From Albimonas sp036154955 (GTDB lineage Bacteria; Pseudomonadota; Alphaproteobacteria; Rhodobacterales; Rhodobacteraceae): a stretch of 64,000 nucleotides of DNA. This document shows, piece after piece, positions 7,574 through 15,720 of the stretch. Location: contig JAYZWL010000016.1 in NCBI GenBank assembly GCA_036154955.1, forward strand, positions 1-64,000. The letters are read 5' to 3'. The notes under the pieces are model-generated. The model searched no databases. It worked only from the letters and a program-made list of their open reading frames with translations, and was not told the DNA's origin. Numbering within the stretch: the stretch's first letter is position 1; every line of letters begins with the position of its first letter. Position numbers and translations under genes: made by a program.

Positions 7574-8974
7574 ATGCCAGCCGCCTCCCGTCCGGAACCC
7601 ACCGCCGAACCGCCCCTGCTGCGCCTCCTGGCGCGGCGACTCGGCGAAAGGCCGGGGGCGCAGGACCGCGCCCGCGCCGCGCTTCACGCGCTCGACTGGG
7701 CGGGCTGCGCCGTGGCGGGGGCGGCGTCGGAGGCGGGCGCGCGACTGGCGCAGGCCGCCGCCGCCACCGGGGCGGGGCCCTGCGCGGGGGTGGGGATGGG
7801 GGCGACCGGCCTGTCGCCCGCCGCGGCGGCGCTGGTCAATGGCGGGCTCGGCAACGTGCTGGAAATGGACGACGTTCACCGCACCTCGATCCTGCATCCC
7901 GGGCCGGTGGCGATTCCCGCCGCGCTGGCGACCGCCCAGGCCCGGGGCGCGGGGGCGGAGGCGTTTCTCGACGCGCTGGTCATCGGCTACGAGGCGATGA
8001 TCCGCATCGGCGCCTCGGTCGGGCCGGGGCATTACCAGCGCTGGCACAACACCTCGACCTGCGGGCCCTTCGGGGCGGCGGCGGCCTCCGGCGCGCTGCT
8101 GGGGCTCTCCGAGGACGCGATGGTCTGGGCGCTGGGCAACGCCGGCGCGCAGGCCGCGGGCCCCTGGCGCTGCCGGCATGAGCCGGTGATGACCAAGCAA
8201 CTCCACACCGCCCGTGCCGCCATGTCCGGACTGCAAGCCGCCGAACTCGCCGCCCTCGGCTTCACCGGGCCGGAGGAGATGCTGGAGGGGATCCAGGGTT
8301 TCTACGCCGCCTTCTGCCCGGACCCGGACCCGGCCGCCGTGACCGCCGACCTCGACGGCCCGTGGAAGGTCTGGGACGTCAGCTTCAAGCCCTGGCCCGC
8401 CTGCCGCCACGCGCATCCGACCATCGACGCGGCGCTGATCCTCCGCGGCCGCGGCGCGACACCGGACGCGATCCGCGCCATCCGCGTCGAGTCCTACGCC
8501 GAGGCCATCAACTTCTGCGACCGCGCCGCGCCTCAGACGGTGATCCAGGCCAAGTTCAGCCTCCAGCACGCCGTCGCCGCCTGCCTTGCCGAAGGCCCGC
8601 CGCCGCTGGCGCTGTTCGAGATGCCGGCCGTCGCCCGCCCCGACCTGACCCGCCTGCGCTGCCTGACCACGGTGACCGAGACCCCGGGCTTCACCGCCGC
8701 CTTCCCCGCCCGCTACGGCGCCGCGGTGGAGGTGGACCTCGCCTCCGGCGAGACCCTGCGCGCCGAAGCCCCCGACGCGCTGGGCGATCCCGAGAACCCG
8801 GTGGACGAAGCCCGCCTCGTCGCCAAGGCTCGCGCCCTCTGCGCCGCGGGCGGCCGCTCCCCCGCCCAGGCCGACCGGCTGATCGCCGCGGCGCTGGCCT
8901 TGCCCGAGGGCGGCCACGCGCCGCTCGCAGCCTTCGCCTCGGCGCTCGCCGAGACCCCCGAACTTTCCGCCTGA
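7574..8974 (+). CDS. MmgE/PrpD family protein (first copy)
   Basis: A 466-residue protein of the MmgE/PrpD superfamily, which includes 2-methylcitrate dehydratase, cis-aconitate decarboxylase and iminodisuccinate epimerase. Recognisable parts are ALDWAGCAVAGAASEAGARLAQ near the N-terminus, VNGGLGNVLEMDDVHRTSILHPGPVAIPAALA (about 93-125), the GPFGAAAASGALLGLS segment and FKPWPACRHAHPTIDAAL (about 271-288), where family members keep the lid and active-site residues. The ATG at 7574 is chosen because frames opening earlier run through the operator at 7531. The ribosome-binding site is weak (CGGAAAA). It heads the operon with the PaaK-like ligase and amidase. The reaction is probably a hydration, dehydration or isomerisation of a pathway acid; the substrate is unknown. 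Confidence 0.88.
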   Translation: MPAASRPEPTAEPPLLRLLARRLGERPGAQDRARAALHALDWAGCAVAGAASEAGARLAQAAAATGAGPCAGVGMGATGLSPAAAALVNGGLGNVLEMDDVHRTSILHPGPVAIPAALATAQARGAGAEAFLDALVIGYEAMIRIGASVGPGHYQRWHNTSTCGPFGAAAASGALLGLSEDAMVWALGNAGAQAAGPWRCRHEPVMTKQLHTARAAMSGLQAAELAALGFTGPEEMLEGIQGFYAAFCPDPDPAAVTADLDGPWKVWDVSFKPWPACRHAHPTIDAALILRGRGATPDAIRAIRVESYAEAINFCDRAAPQTVIQAKFSLQHAVAACLAEGPPPLALFEMPAVARPDLTRLRCLTTVTETPGFTAAFPARYGAAVEVDLASGETLRAEAPDALGDPENPVDEARLVAKARALCAAGGRSPAQADRLIAAALALPEGGHAPLAAFASALAETPELSA

Positions 8975-8985
8975 GGACTGACCCA

Positions 8986-10377
8986 GTGACCGCCTATCCC
9001 AGCTATTTCGACGCGCTCGACCCTGCGAAGCTGACCCGCGACTACCCGGTCGACCTGCTCGGCGCCTATGCCGGCATGAGCCGCGACGAGCTGCGCGCCA
9101 GGCAGAACGCGCGGTTCCTGAGCCTGATGGACTTCGCCTGGAAGGTGCCCTTCTACGCCCGCCACTGGGGCGCTGCGGGGGTGGAGGCTGGGGACATCAA
9201 GAGCCTCGACGACATCGTCAAGCTGCCGGTCTATTCCAAGTCGGACCTCATGGCCTCGGTCGAGGCCTTCCCGCCCATCGGCGACTTCCACGGGCGCGAC
9301 TGCCACGGGGCCGGGCCGCGGCCGCCGATGATCATGCAGACCACGTCGGGCACCACCGGCAAGCCGCAGCCGCTGATCTACGGCGCGAAAAGCCGCGAGG
9401 TGCAGAACATGCTGCTCGCCCGCATCTACCGCCTGCAGGGCATGACCCCGGACGACGTGGTCCACTGCGTCTACGGCTTCGGCATGGTCAACGGCGGGCA
9501 CTATGTGCGCGAAGCCATCAACCACTGGATCGGCGCGCCGATGCTGACCGCGGGCACCGGCGCCGACATGCGCTCCGCCCAGCAGGTGCGGATGATGAAG
9601 GATTTCGGAGCCACGATGATCGTGGGCTTCGGGGACTATGTGAAGCGGCTCGCCGATGTGGCGCGGGAGGAAGGGCTGATCCCCGGCGAGGACATCAGGA
9701 TCCGCATGATCTCCGGCCATATCGGGGCGGACAGCGCCGAGTCCATGTCCCAGGCCTGGGGCGGCGCCGAGGTCTATGACTGGTATGGCGTCGGCGATAC
9801 CGGCACCATCGCCGGGCAGGGGCCGGACCGGGACGGAATGCATGTGATGGAGGACGCCCAGTTCCTCGAAATCCTCGACGTGGAGGACGGGACCCCGGTG
9901 AAGGAGGGCGAGATCGGCGACATGGTCTGCACATGCCTCTTCAAGGACGACCTCTACCCGATCATCCGCTTCAACACCCATGACGTGACCGAGGCGCTGA
10001 CCGGCGCCAACCCGCTGGACCTGCCCTTCGGGCGCATCCGCGGCTTCATGGGCCGGTCCGACAACATGGTGAAGCTGCGCGGGATCAACATCTACCCGCA
10101 GGGCATCGGCGCGCTTCTGTCGGCGCAGTTCCCGCAGATGGCCGCGGAATACATCTGCCGGGTCGAGAAGCAGGACGGCCGCGACGAGATGACGGTGATC
10201 GCCGAGGTCTCGGACCGGCCCGACGGGCTGGGGGCGGCGATGGAGGCCGCGCTGAAAACCCGGCTGGGCGTGCAGATCGCGGTGGAACTGGCCGCGCCGG
10301 GCGAGACCGCGCCCCTGACCCAGATCGAGAGCCGGCAGAAGCCGCTTCGCCTGATCGACGCGCGGAAGGCGTCGTGA
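8986..10377 (+). CDS. Phenylacetate-CoA ligase-like AMP-dependent ligase (PaaK family)
   Basis: A 463-residue adenylate-forming enzyme of the PaaK type, which makes an acyl-CoA from a free acid, ATP and CoA. The phosphate-binding loop is QTTSGTTGKPQPLIYG (about 118-133), the adenine-site region is YDWYGVGDTGTIAG, and the C-terminal domain has the typical GRSDNMVKLRGINIYP. The start is taken as GTG at 8986, since the frame opens upstream only within the PrpD gene and a TGAGG lies ten bases before. It is 11 bases from the PrpD stop and overlaps the amidase by GTGA. Length and motifs fit PaaK better than acetyl-CoA synthetase. The acid it activates is unknown and need not be phenylacetate. Confidence 0.87.
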   Translation: MTAYPSYFDALDPAKLTRDYPVDLLGAYAGMSRDELRARQNARFLSLMDFAWKVPFYARHWGAAGVEAGDIKSLDDIVKLPVYSKSDLMASVEAFPPIGDFHGRDCHGAGPRPPMIMQTTSGTTGKPQPLIYGAKSREVQNMLLARIYRLQGMTPDDVVHCVYGFGMVNGGHYVREAINHWIGAPMLTAGTGADMRSAQQVRMMKDFGATMIVGFGDYVKRLADVAREEGLIPGEDIRIRMISGHIGADSAESMSQAWGGAEVYDWYGVGDTGTIAGQGPDRDGMHVMEDAQFLEILDVEDGTPVKEGEIGDMVCTCLFKDDLYPIIRFNTHDVTEALTGANPLDLPFGRIRGFMGRSDNMVKLRGINIYPQGIGALLSAQFPQMAAEYICRVEKQDGRDEMTVIAEVSDRPDGLGAAMEAALKTRLGVQIAVELAAPGETAPLTQIESRQKPLRLIDARKAS

Positions 10378-11678
10378 CGGGCGCCGTCGCCGCCCGGACC
10401 CGCGACGCGCTGGCCCGGATCGAGGCGAGCGTCGCGGCGGGCGAGGCGATTTTCCTGTCGGTGGACCCCGCCGGCGCGGCGCAGGCGGCGGCGGAGGCGG
10501 ACGCCCGCGCCGCGCTGGGCCGGGCGCGGGGGGCGCTGGACGGCAAGCTGGCCGCGGTGAAGGACAACCTCGCCATGGCGGGGCGGCCCTGGACTGCGGG
10601 CATCGCCGGCTGGCGGGACCGGGTGGCGGACCGCGACGCGGGCTCGGTCGCGCGGCTGCGGGCGGCGGGCGCGGTGATCCTGGGCGGCGTGAACCTGCAT
10701 GAGGGCGCGTTGGGGGCGACCACCGACAACGCGGCCTTCGGGCGCTGCGTCAACCCGCTGGGCGCGGGGCTGACGCCGGGCGGCTCGTCCGGCGGGTCGG
10801 GGGCGGCGGTGGCGGCGGGGCTCGCCGACCTCGCGCTCGGCACCGACACCATGGGGTCGGTCCGCATCCCCGCGGCCTATTGCGGGATCTGCGGGGCGAA
10901 GCCCACCGCCGGGCTGATCGGGCGCTCGGGACTGGCCTATCTCGCCCCCACGCTCGATACGGTGGGGCCGCTGACCCGGCGGGCGGCGGAGCTTTGGCCG
11001 GCGCTGGAGGCGCTGGCGGGCGTGGACCCCGACGACCCGGACGCGCGCCCCGCCCGCGGCGGCTGGTCGGCGCGGCCCGATATCTCGCTCCGCGGGGTGC
11101 GGCTGGGCCTGCCCCGTCAGATCGAGGCGGTGGACTGCGAACCCGCCGTGCGCGCGGGGCTGATGCGCGCGGTCGAGGCCGCGAAACGGCTCGGCGCGCG
11201 GGTGGTGGAGCTGGACCTCCACGGCTGGGATCCGGGGCGCGCGCGGCGCGGCGGGTTGCTGATCTCGGAGGCCGAGGGCGCCGCGGAAATGGCGGCGCTG
11301 ATGGACCGGCAGGGCGCGATTTCCGACCATCTCGCCGCGCTGCTGGCCTATGGGCGCGACGCGGGCGCGCTGCGCATGGTCGACGCCTATGCGCGGGCGC
11401 GGGCGGCGGCGGCGGCCTGCGCGCGGGGCCTGGCGGAGTGCGACGCGCTGCTGATGCCCACCGCCCCGCAACGCGCCTTCCCGCATGGCGCGCCCGCCCC
11501 GGCCAACCAGGCCGATTTCACCGCGCTGGCCAATTTCGCAGGCGCCCCGGCGGTGGCCCTGCCGGTCCCGCTGGAGGGCGAGACGCTCCCCGCCTCCGTG
11601 CAGTTGCTCGGCCCGGCGTGGTCCGAAGCCCGGCTGACCGCCTGGGCGGAGGCGCTGGACGAGGCGCTGAACGGGTAG
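10374..11678 (+). CDS. Amidase (amidase-signature family)
   Basis: A 434-residue amidase-signature hydrolase with a complete Lys-Ser-Ser triad by position: Lys63 in AVKDN, cis-Ser138 in the TPGGSSGGSG stretch and nucleophile Ser162 in GTDTMGSVRIP. The 24-residue spacing between the serines matches malonamidase E2 and relatives. It releases ammonia from a carboxamide. The GTG start overlaps the ligase stop (GTGA), so the two are coupled. In this island it could hydrolyse the half-amide produced by the PuuE-like ring-opening enzyme (24706-25590), which is inference from gene content. No signal peptide is seen, so it should be cytoplasmic. Confidence 0.9.
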   Translation: MTGAVAARTRDALARIEASVAAGEAIFLSVDPAGAAQAAAEADARAALGRARGALDGKLAAVKDNLAMAGRPWTAGIAGWRDRVADRDAGSVARLRAAGAVILGGVNLHEGALGATTDNAAFGRCVNPLGAGLTPGGSSGGSGAAVAAGLADLALGTDTMGSVRIPAAYCGICGAKPTAGLIGRSGLAYLAPTLDTVGPLTRRAAELWPALEALAGVDPDDPDARPARGGWSARPDISLRGVRLGLPRQIEAVDCEPAVRAGLMRAVEAAKRLGARVVELDLHGWDPGRARRGGLLISEAEGAAEMAALMDRQGAISDHLAALLAYGRDAGALRMVDAYARARAAAAACARGLAECDALLMPTAPQRAFPHGAPAPANQADFTALANFAGAPAVALPVPLEGETLPASVQLLGPAWSEARLTAWAEALDEALNG

Positions 11679-11703
11679 CGGCCGCCGCCGCCCGCCGGGA
11701 ACG

Positions 11704-11733
11704 AAAAAGGGGGCCGCGAGGCCCCCTTCGCTT
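11704..11733. terminator. Bidirectional Rho-independent terminator
   Basis: A 9-bp stem (11707-11715 with 11720-11728, loop GCGA) is preceded by an A-run and followed by TTCGCTTT. It therefore has a U-rich tail on both strands. It lies between the convergent amidase and crotonase genes and can end both transcripts. Confidence 0.85.
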
Positions 11734-11750
11734 TGGCGTGCGCCCCGGCC

Positions 11751-12548
11751 TCAGCCGAAGACCGGCGGACGTTTTTCGAGGAAGGCGCGGTAGCCCTCCT
11801 GGAAATCCTCGGAGGCGAAGGCGGCGTCGAAGAGCGCGCGAAGCTCCGGCGTCTCCTCCTCCGCCCCGTCGCGGATCGCCTGCACCATGCGCTTGGAGGT
11901 GGTCAGCGAGACGGGGGAGAGCGTCGCCAGGTGCTCGGCATAGGCCATCGCCTCGGCCGCCAGCGCGTCGGCGGGAAACACCCGGTCGATCAGGCCGATG
12001 CGCAGGGCCTCCGCGGCCTCCAGCAACCGGCCGGAGAACAGGATGTCCTTGGCCCGCGCCGGGCCGACAAGCTGCATCAACTGCTTGACGTCGCCGAAGG
12101 AATAGGCCGCGCCCAGCTTCGCCGGCGGGATGCCGAAGCGCGCCCCCTCGGCGGCGAAGCGCAGGTCGCAGGCCAGCGACAGCCCGCAGCCCCCGCCCAC
12201 GCAGGCGCCCCACACCACCGCGATCACCGGCTTGGGCAGGCGGGCCATGGCCGACTGCCCCGCGCGGACCGCGTCGTTATAGGCCCGCGCCGTCGCCGCG
12301 GTTTCGTAGACCTGAGGGAACTCGGCGATGTCGGCGCCGCCCGAGAAGGCCCGCTCCCCCGCCCCGCGGACCAGCAGGACCCGGATCCGCGCGTCGGCCG
12401 CGACCCCCGCCGCGATCTCCGGCAGGGCGGCCCACATGGCGAGGTTGAAGGCGTTGCGCTGGGGCTCGCGGTTCAGGGTCAGGGTCGCGACCGGGCCTTC
12501 GACCGCCAGGGTCATCGCGCCGTCGGCGTAGCGGTCTTGCAGGGTCAT
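11751..12548 (-). CDS. Crotonase superfamily (enoyl-CoA hydratase/isomerase-like) protein
   Basis: A 265-residue crotonase-fold protein. The oxyanion-hole regions are readable as AFSGGADIAEF (about 69-79) and GACVGGGCGLSLACDLRF (about 114-131). Both glutamates that act in classical enoyl-CoA hydratase seem to be missing: GGGCGL replaces the usual GGGCEL, and PPAKLG replaces PEI-x-LG. It may therefore act as an isomerase, decarboxylase, hydrolase or dehydratase on a CoA ester instead of a standard hydratase. The ATG at 12548 overlaps the TRAP large-permease stop by four bases, so it is the last gene of the leftward operon that begins with the MaoC gene at 18471. The open frame upstream of 12548 is antisense or out-of-frame sequence. 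Confidence 0.88.
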   Translation of the reverse strand: MTLQDRYADGAMTLAVEGPVATLTLNREPQRNAFNLAMWAALPEIAAGVAADARIRVLLVRGAGERAFSGGADIAEFPQVYETAATARAYNDAVRAGQSAMARLPKPVIAVVWGACVGGGCGLSLACDLRFAAEGARFGIPPAKLGAAYSFGDVKQLMQLVGPARAKDILFSGRLLEAAEALRIGLIDRVFPADALAAEAMAYAEHLATLSPVSLTTSKRMVQAIRDGAEEETPELRALFDAAFASEDFQEGYRAFLEKRPPVFG

Positions 12549-13837
12549 CGCAGGCTCTCCGGCAGCCAGGTGGCGAGGCCCGGGAAGGCGACCAGCAGCA
12601 GCACCAGCGCCACCATCAGCAGGCAGAACGGCGCCGCCGACCAGGCGATGCGGCCCAGAGGCATGCCGGTCAGTCCCCGGATCACGAACAGGTTGAAGCC
12701 GATGGGCGGGGTGATCTGGGCCATCTCGACGGTCACGATCAGGAAGATCCCGAACCACACCGGGTCGAAGCCCGCGGCCAGCACCAGCGGCAGGGTGACG
12801 GGCAGGGTCATCACGATGGTCGACAGCCCGTCGAGGAAGCAGCCCAGGCCCAGGTAAAACACCATCAGGATCAGGATCAGCAGGGTGGGGCTGAGGTTCA
12901 GGGACTCGATCGCCGCGGCGACGTCGGTGGGGATCGCCAGCCGCGCCATGGCCTTGGACAGGAACAGCGCGCCGCAGAGAATAAGCCCGATCATCGAGCA
13001 GGTCTTGACCGTGGACCCCAGCGCCTTGCGCAGCATGGTCAGCGAAAGCTGCCCCTCGCTCGCCGCCAGGATCAGCCCGCCCAGCACGCCCACCGCCGCG
13101 GCCTCGGTCACCGAGGCGAAGCCCGCGTACATGGACCCCAGCACGAACACGATCAGCACCGAGACCGGCGCCAGCTTGACCAGCGCCCGCGCCTTGTGCC
13201 CCCAGCTCGTCCCCGGCTCCTTCGGGGGCAGGGCGTCCTTGCGGAAGGTGGCGACGATGCCGATCCAGCTCATGAACAGCACAGCCAGGATCAGGCCCGG
13301 GATCACGCCGGCGATGAACAGGTCGAGGATCGAGACCTCGGCCAGCACCCCGTAGACGATCAGCGGGATCGAGGGCGGGATCAGCAGGCCCATGGTCCCC
13401 GCCCCGGCCAGCGCGCCGGCGGACAGCGCCCGGTCGTAGCCCCGCGCCTCCAGCTCTTTCAGCGTGATGCGCCCCACCGTGGCGGTGGTGGCGGCGGACG
13501 AGCCCGAGACGGCGGCGAAGATCGTGCAGCCCAGCACGGTGATATGCACCAGCCGCCCCGGCAGGCGCCGCACGAAGGGGGCGAGCCCGGCGAAGAGGTT
13601 CTCGCTGAGGCGGGTGTGGAACAGGATCTCGCCCATCAGGATGAACAGCGGCAGCGTCACCAGCTCCAGCGCCGTGGTGGAGGACCACAGGTCGCCGGCC
13701 AGGAACCGGTCGACCTTCATGTTCTTGAAGACTTCGAGCGACAGGATGCCGACCGAAAGCAGCGAGAAGCCGACCCAGACCCCGCCGCCGAGGGTCAGCA
13801 GCAGCAGGCCGGCCATGAAACCGAGGGGGGCGGTCAT
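12545..13837 (-). CDS. dctM: TRAP transporter large permease DctM (system 1)
   Basis: A 430-residue DctM-type permease of the usual length with about 12 hydrophobic segments. Family marks are LPLFILMGEILFHTRLSENLF (about 62-82), the core SGSSAATTATVGRI, GLLIPPSIPLIVYGVLAEVSI and the late EMAQITPPIGFNLFVI. It couples solute import to an ion gradient with DctQ and a DctP protein. The start at 13837 overlaps the DctQ stop (ATGA) and its own stop overlaps the crotonase start. The frame continues upstream to 14320, but that part belongs to the DctQ region in another frame. Confidence 0.93.
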   Translation of the reverse strand: MTAPLGFMAGLLLLTLGGGVWVGFSLLSVGILSLEVFKNMKVDRFLAGDLWSSTTALELVTLPLFILMGEILFHTRLSENLFAGLAPFVRRLPGRLVHITVLGCTIFAAVSGSSAATTATVGRITLKELEARGYDRALSAGALAGAGTMGLLIPPSIPLIVYGVLAEVSILDLFIAGVIPGLILAVLFMSWIGIVATFRKDALPPKEPGTSWGHKARALVKLAPVSVLIVFVLGSMYAGFASVTEAAAVGVLGGLILAASEGQLSLTMLRKALGSTVKTCSMIGLILCGALFLSKAMARLAIPTDVAAAIESLNLSPTLLILILMVFYLGLGCFLDGLSTIVMTLPVTLPLVLAAGFDPVWFGIFLIVTVEMAQITPPIGFNLFVIRGLTGMPLGRIAWSAAPFCLLMVALVLLLVAFPGLATWLPESLR

Positions 13838-14352
13838 ACGTGGGTCTCCTCTGCGCCGGCGGTCTCGGGGGGCGCGCCCATGATCAGCCGGATCAGACGG
13901 GCGAGCAGGCCCAGCGCCAGGATCGTCAGGCCGGCGGCCAGCAGTCCCTGCGGGTAGACCAGCGGCGTGCGGGTGGGGAAGACGGAGGTGGAGCCGAAGC
14001 CGTAGGAGCGGATGGCGTATTCGGTGACCGCCCAGGCGGCGAAGCCCGCCACCCCCAGCGCGAAGGCGGTGCCGATGGCGTCGGCGATGCGGTGCGCGCC
14101 GGCGGGCAGCAGGTTGGTGAGCACCTGCACCCGCACATGGCCCGCATCGCGCAGGGTCCAGCCGGAGCCGCAGAACAGCGTCGCCGCCAGCAGGTAGCCG
14201 GAATACTCCACCGCCCAGGGCTGGGACCAGGTGAAGAAGGAGGTGGTGACCACCTCGACGATCAGCATCGCCGCCAGCCCCGCGGCGCAGAGCCCGGCCA
14301 CGACCGCGCCGGCCACGCAAAGCCCGTCGATGATCTTGAGGATGAGGGTCAT
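13834..14352 (-). CDS. dctQ: TRAP transporter small permease DctQ (system 1)
   Basis: A 172-residue four-helix membrane subunit. Hydrophobic segments lie near residues 10-35, 45-65, 90-115 and 130-155, with the small-permease pattern VVTTSFFTWSQPWAVEYSGYLL and TLRDAGHVRVQVL. The ATG at 14352 follows GGGAGA. It lies between the DctP paralogue (14424-15479) and DctM, with which it overlaps by four bases. Confidence 0.9.
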   Translation of the reverse strand: MTLILKIIDGLCVAGAVVAGLCAAGLAAMLIVEVVTTSFFTWSQPWAVEYSGYLLAATLFCGSGWTLRDAGHVRVQVLTNLLPAGAHRIADAIGTAFALGVAGFAAWAVTEYAIRSYGFGSTSVFPTRTPLVYPQGLLAAGLTILALGLLARLIRLIMGAPPETAGAEETHV

Positions 14353-14383
14353 GGGCGTCTCCCGGTGGTCAGGCGCCGCGGGG

Positions 14384-14403
14384 CGGGACGCGGCCGCGTC
14401 CCG
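14384..14403 (-). terminator. 20-bp perfect palindrome between dctP and dctQ
   Basis: A perfect GC-rich palindrome (half-site CGGGACGCGG) lies in the 71-base gap after the DctP stop codon at 14424 and before the DctQ start at 14352. On the transcript it forms an intercistronic hairpin, as seen after the other binding-protein genes of this window. Confidence 0.6.
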
Positions 14404-14423
14404 GCGGAGGGGGGCGGCGGCGG

Positions 14424-15479
14424 TCACTTGGCCCCGCCCTTGACGATCTCCGCCTTGTAGGCGGCGAGGATGTCGCCGGCGCCGGGCACGCGGGCGGCGA
14501 AGTCGTCGGCCATGTCGGCGGTGACCTCGCGCATCCTGGCGGCCATCTCGGGCGAGGGGGCGTCCACGGTCATGCCATGGGCGGCCAGCTCCTCCATCCG
14601 CCTGGCGTGCTCGGCGCGCGAGATCGCCCAGAAACCCGGCTCCATCTCCTGGGCCACCCGCTCCATCGCCGCCTGCTGGTCGGCGGTCAGCTCGTTCCAG
14701 TCGTCGAGGTTGATGGCCATGACGTTCGACGCCCACAGGTGGTTGGTGTTGTAGACGTGGTTGAGGAATTCCCAATACTTCTGCGCGACCGCGGTGGCGC
14801 CCGAGGTCATCACCGCGTCCAGCTTGCCGGTGGCCAGCGCCGGCACGATGTCGGTGTTGTTGAGCTGCAGCGGCACGAGGCCCAGCCGCCCGACCATGGT
14901 CGCCGACATGCCGTCGGAGGTGCGCATCCGCATCCCCGACAGGTCCTCGAAGCTCGCCACCGGCTCCTTGGTGAAGAAGTTCTGCGCGGGCCAGGGCACG
15001 ATATAAAGCGCCTTCTGGTTGCGCTTCTCCAGCTCCGCTTCCCAGACCGGGCGGACCAGGGCGTGCAGGACCTTCAGGTCGTCCTGGGTGTCGACCAGGA
15101 AGGGAATCGCCTCGATGCCCAGGATCGGCACGTCGCCGACATTCACGAACATCCCGTATTCGGCCATCGGGACCGCGCCGTCCTCGACCGCGCGCAGGGT
15201 CTCGGACCCCTTGATGCCCAGCGCGCCGGCGGGGTGGACGGTGAGCTTGACGGCGCCGCCGGTCGCCTCCGCCACCGCCTCGGCATAGGCGATGGCGTCG
15301 AGGGTGTGGAACTCGGTGGCGCCCCAGGGGACGGAGACGTCCCATTCCACAGCGTCCGCATCCGCGCGCGCGGGCGCAGGGGCGAGCAGAGGGGCGGCCA
15401 GCAGCGCGGCGGCGGCGGCGGCCAGCGTCGACAGGCGCGGCAGGGCGAGACGGGAAAGGGGCAGGGCGCGGGACGGCAT
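14424..15479 (-). CDS. dctP: TRAP transporter solute-binding protein DctP (system 1, paralogue A)
   Basis: A 351-residue periplasmic binding protein. The N-terminus is an Ala/Leu-rich export signal (cleavage near residue 40 after PARADA) before the mature VEWDVSVPWGATEFHTLD. Typical DctP features are the GALGIKGSETLRAVEDGAVPMAEYGMF stretch and the LPL/LATGKLDAVMTSGAT region holding the carboxylate-binding core. It closely resembles the adjacent paralogue at 15721-16698 over the entire mature chain, well above half identical by eye, including runs such as VPWPAQNFFTK against VPWPSQNFFTK. This paralogue lies closest to the permease genes. Confidence 0.92.
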   Translation of the reverse strand: MPSRALPLSRLALPRLSTLAAAAAALLAAPLLAPAPARADADAVEWDVSVPWGATEFHTLDAIAYAEAVAEATGGAVKLTVHPAGALGIKGSETLRAVEDGAVPMAEYGMFVNVGDVPILGIEAIPFLVDTQDDLKVLHALVRPVWEAELEKRNQKALYIVPWPAQNFFTKEPVASFEDLSGMRMRTSDGMSATMVGRLGLVPLQLNNTDIVPALATGKLDAVMTSGATAVAQKYWEFLNHVYNTNHLWASNVMAINLDDWNELTADQQAAMERVAQEMEPGFWAISRAEHARRMEELAAHGMTVDAPSPEMAARMREVTADMADDFAARVPGAGDILAAYKAEIVKGGAK

Positions 15480-15676
15480 GAGGGGGCGACTCCGGCTGGG
15501 AGAGGGAGGAGCGTTCGCCGGGCCCCGGTCTTCGTCGAGGTCTCGGTTCAGGGCGCGGACCGGTCGGGCCGGCTCCGGGTCAGGGCGTTGCCGCCGGGGC
15601 CCCGCCTCCGCGTCGGGGCCGTCCGGCGGGCGCCGGGGCCGTCCCCGCCCGCCGCGTCCGCGGCCCGCGGGACGGC

Positions 15677-15712
15677 GGCCGGGGGGCCGGGCGCGCGGCC
15701 CGGACCCCGGCC
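15677..15712 (-). terminator. Two-step stem-loop after dctP paralogue B
   Basis: An outer 8-bp stem (15677-15684 with 15705-15712) encloses an inner 6-bp stem (15687-15692 with 15698-15703), all G/C. It starts 9 bases after the stop of the upstream binding-protein gene and lacks a U-tract. It probably acts as a partial terminator or decay barrier between the two binding-protein genes. Confidence 0.6.
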
Positions 15713-15720
15713 CCTTCAGG

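Noticed and set aside
8221..8234. TGTCCGGACT inside the first PrpD gene (also GTCCGGAC near 58238 in the acyl-CoA dehydrogenase gene)
   Set aside because: Both lie within coding sequence, lack one outer half of the palindrome and are not near a start, so chance occurrence is likelier than an operator.
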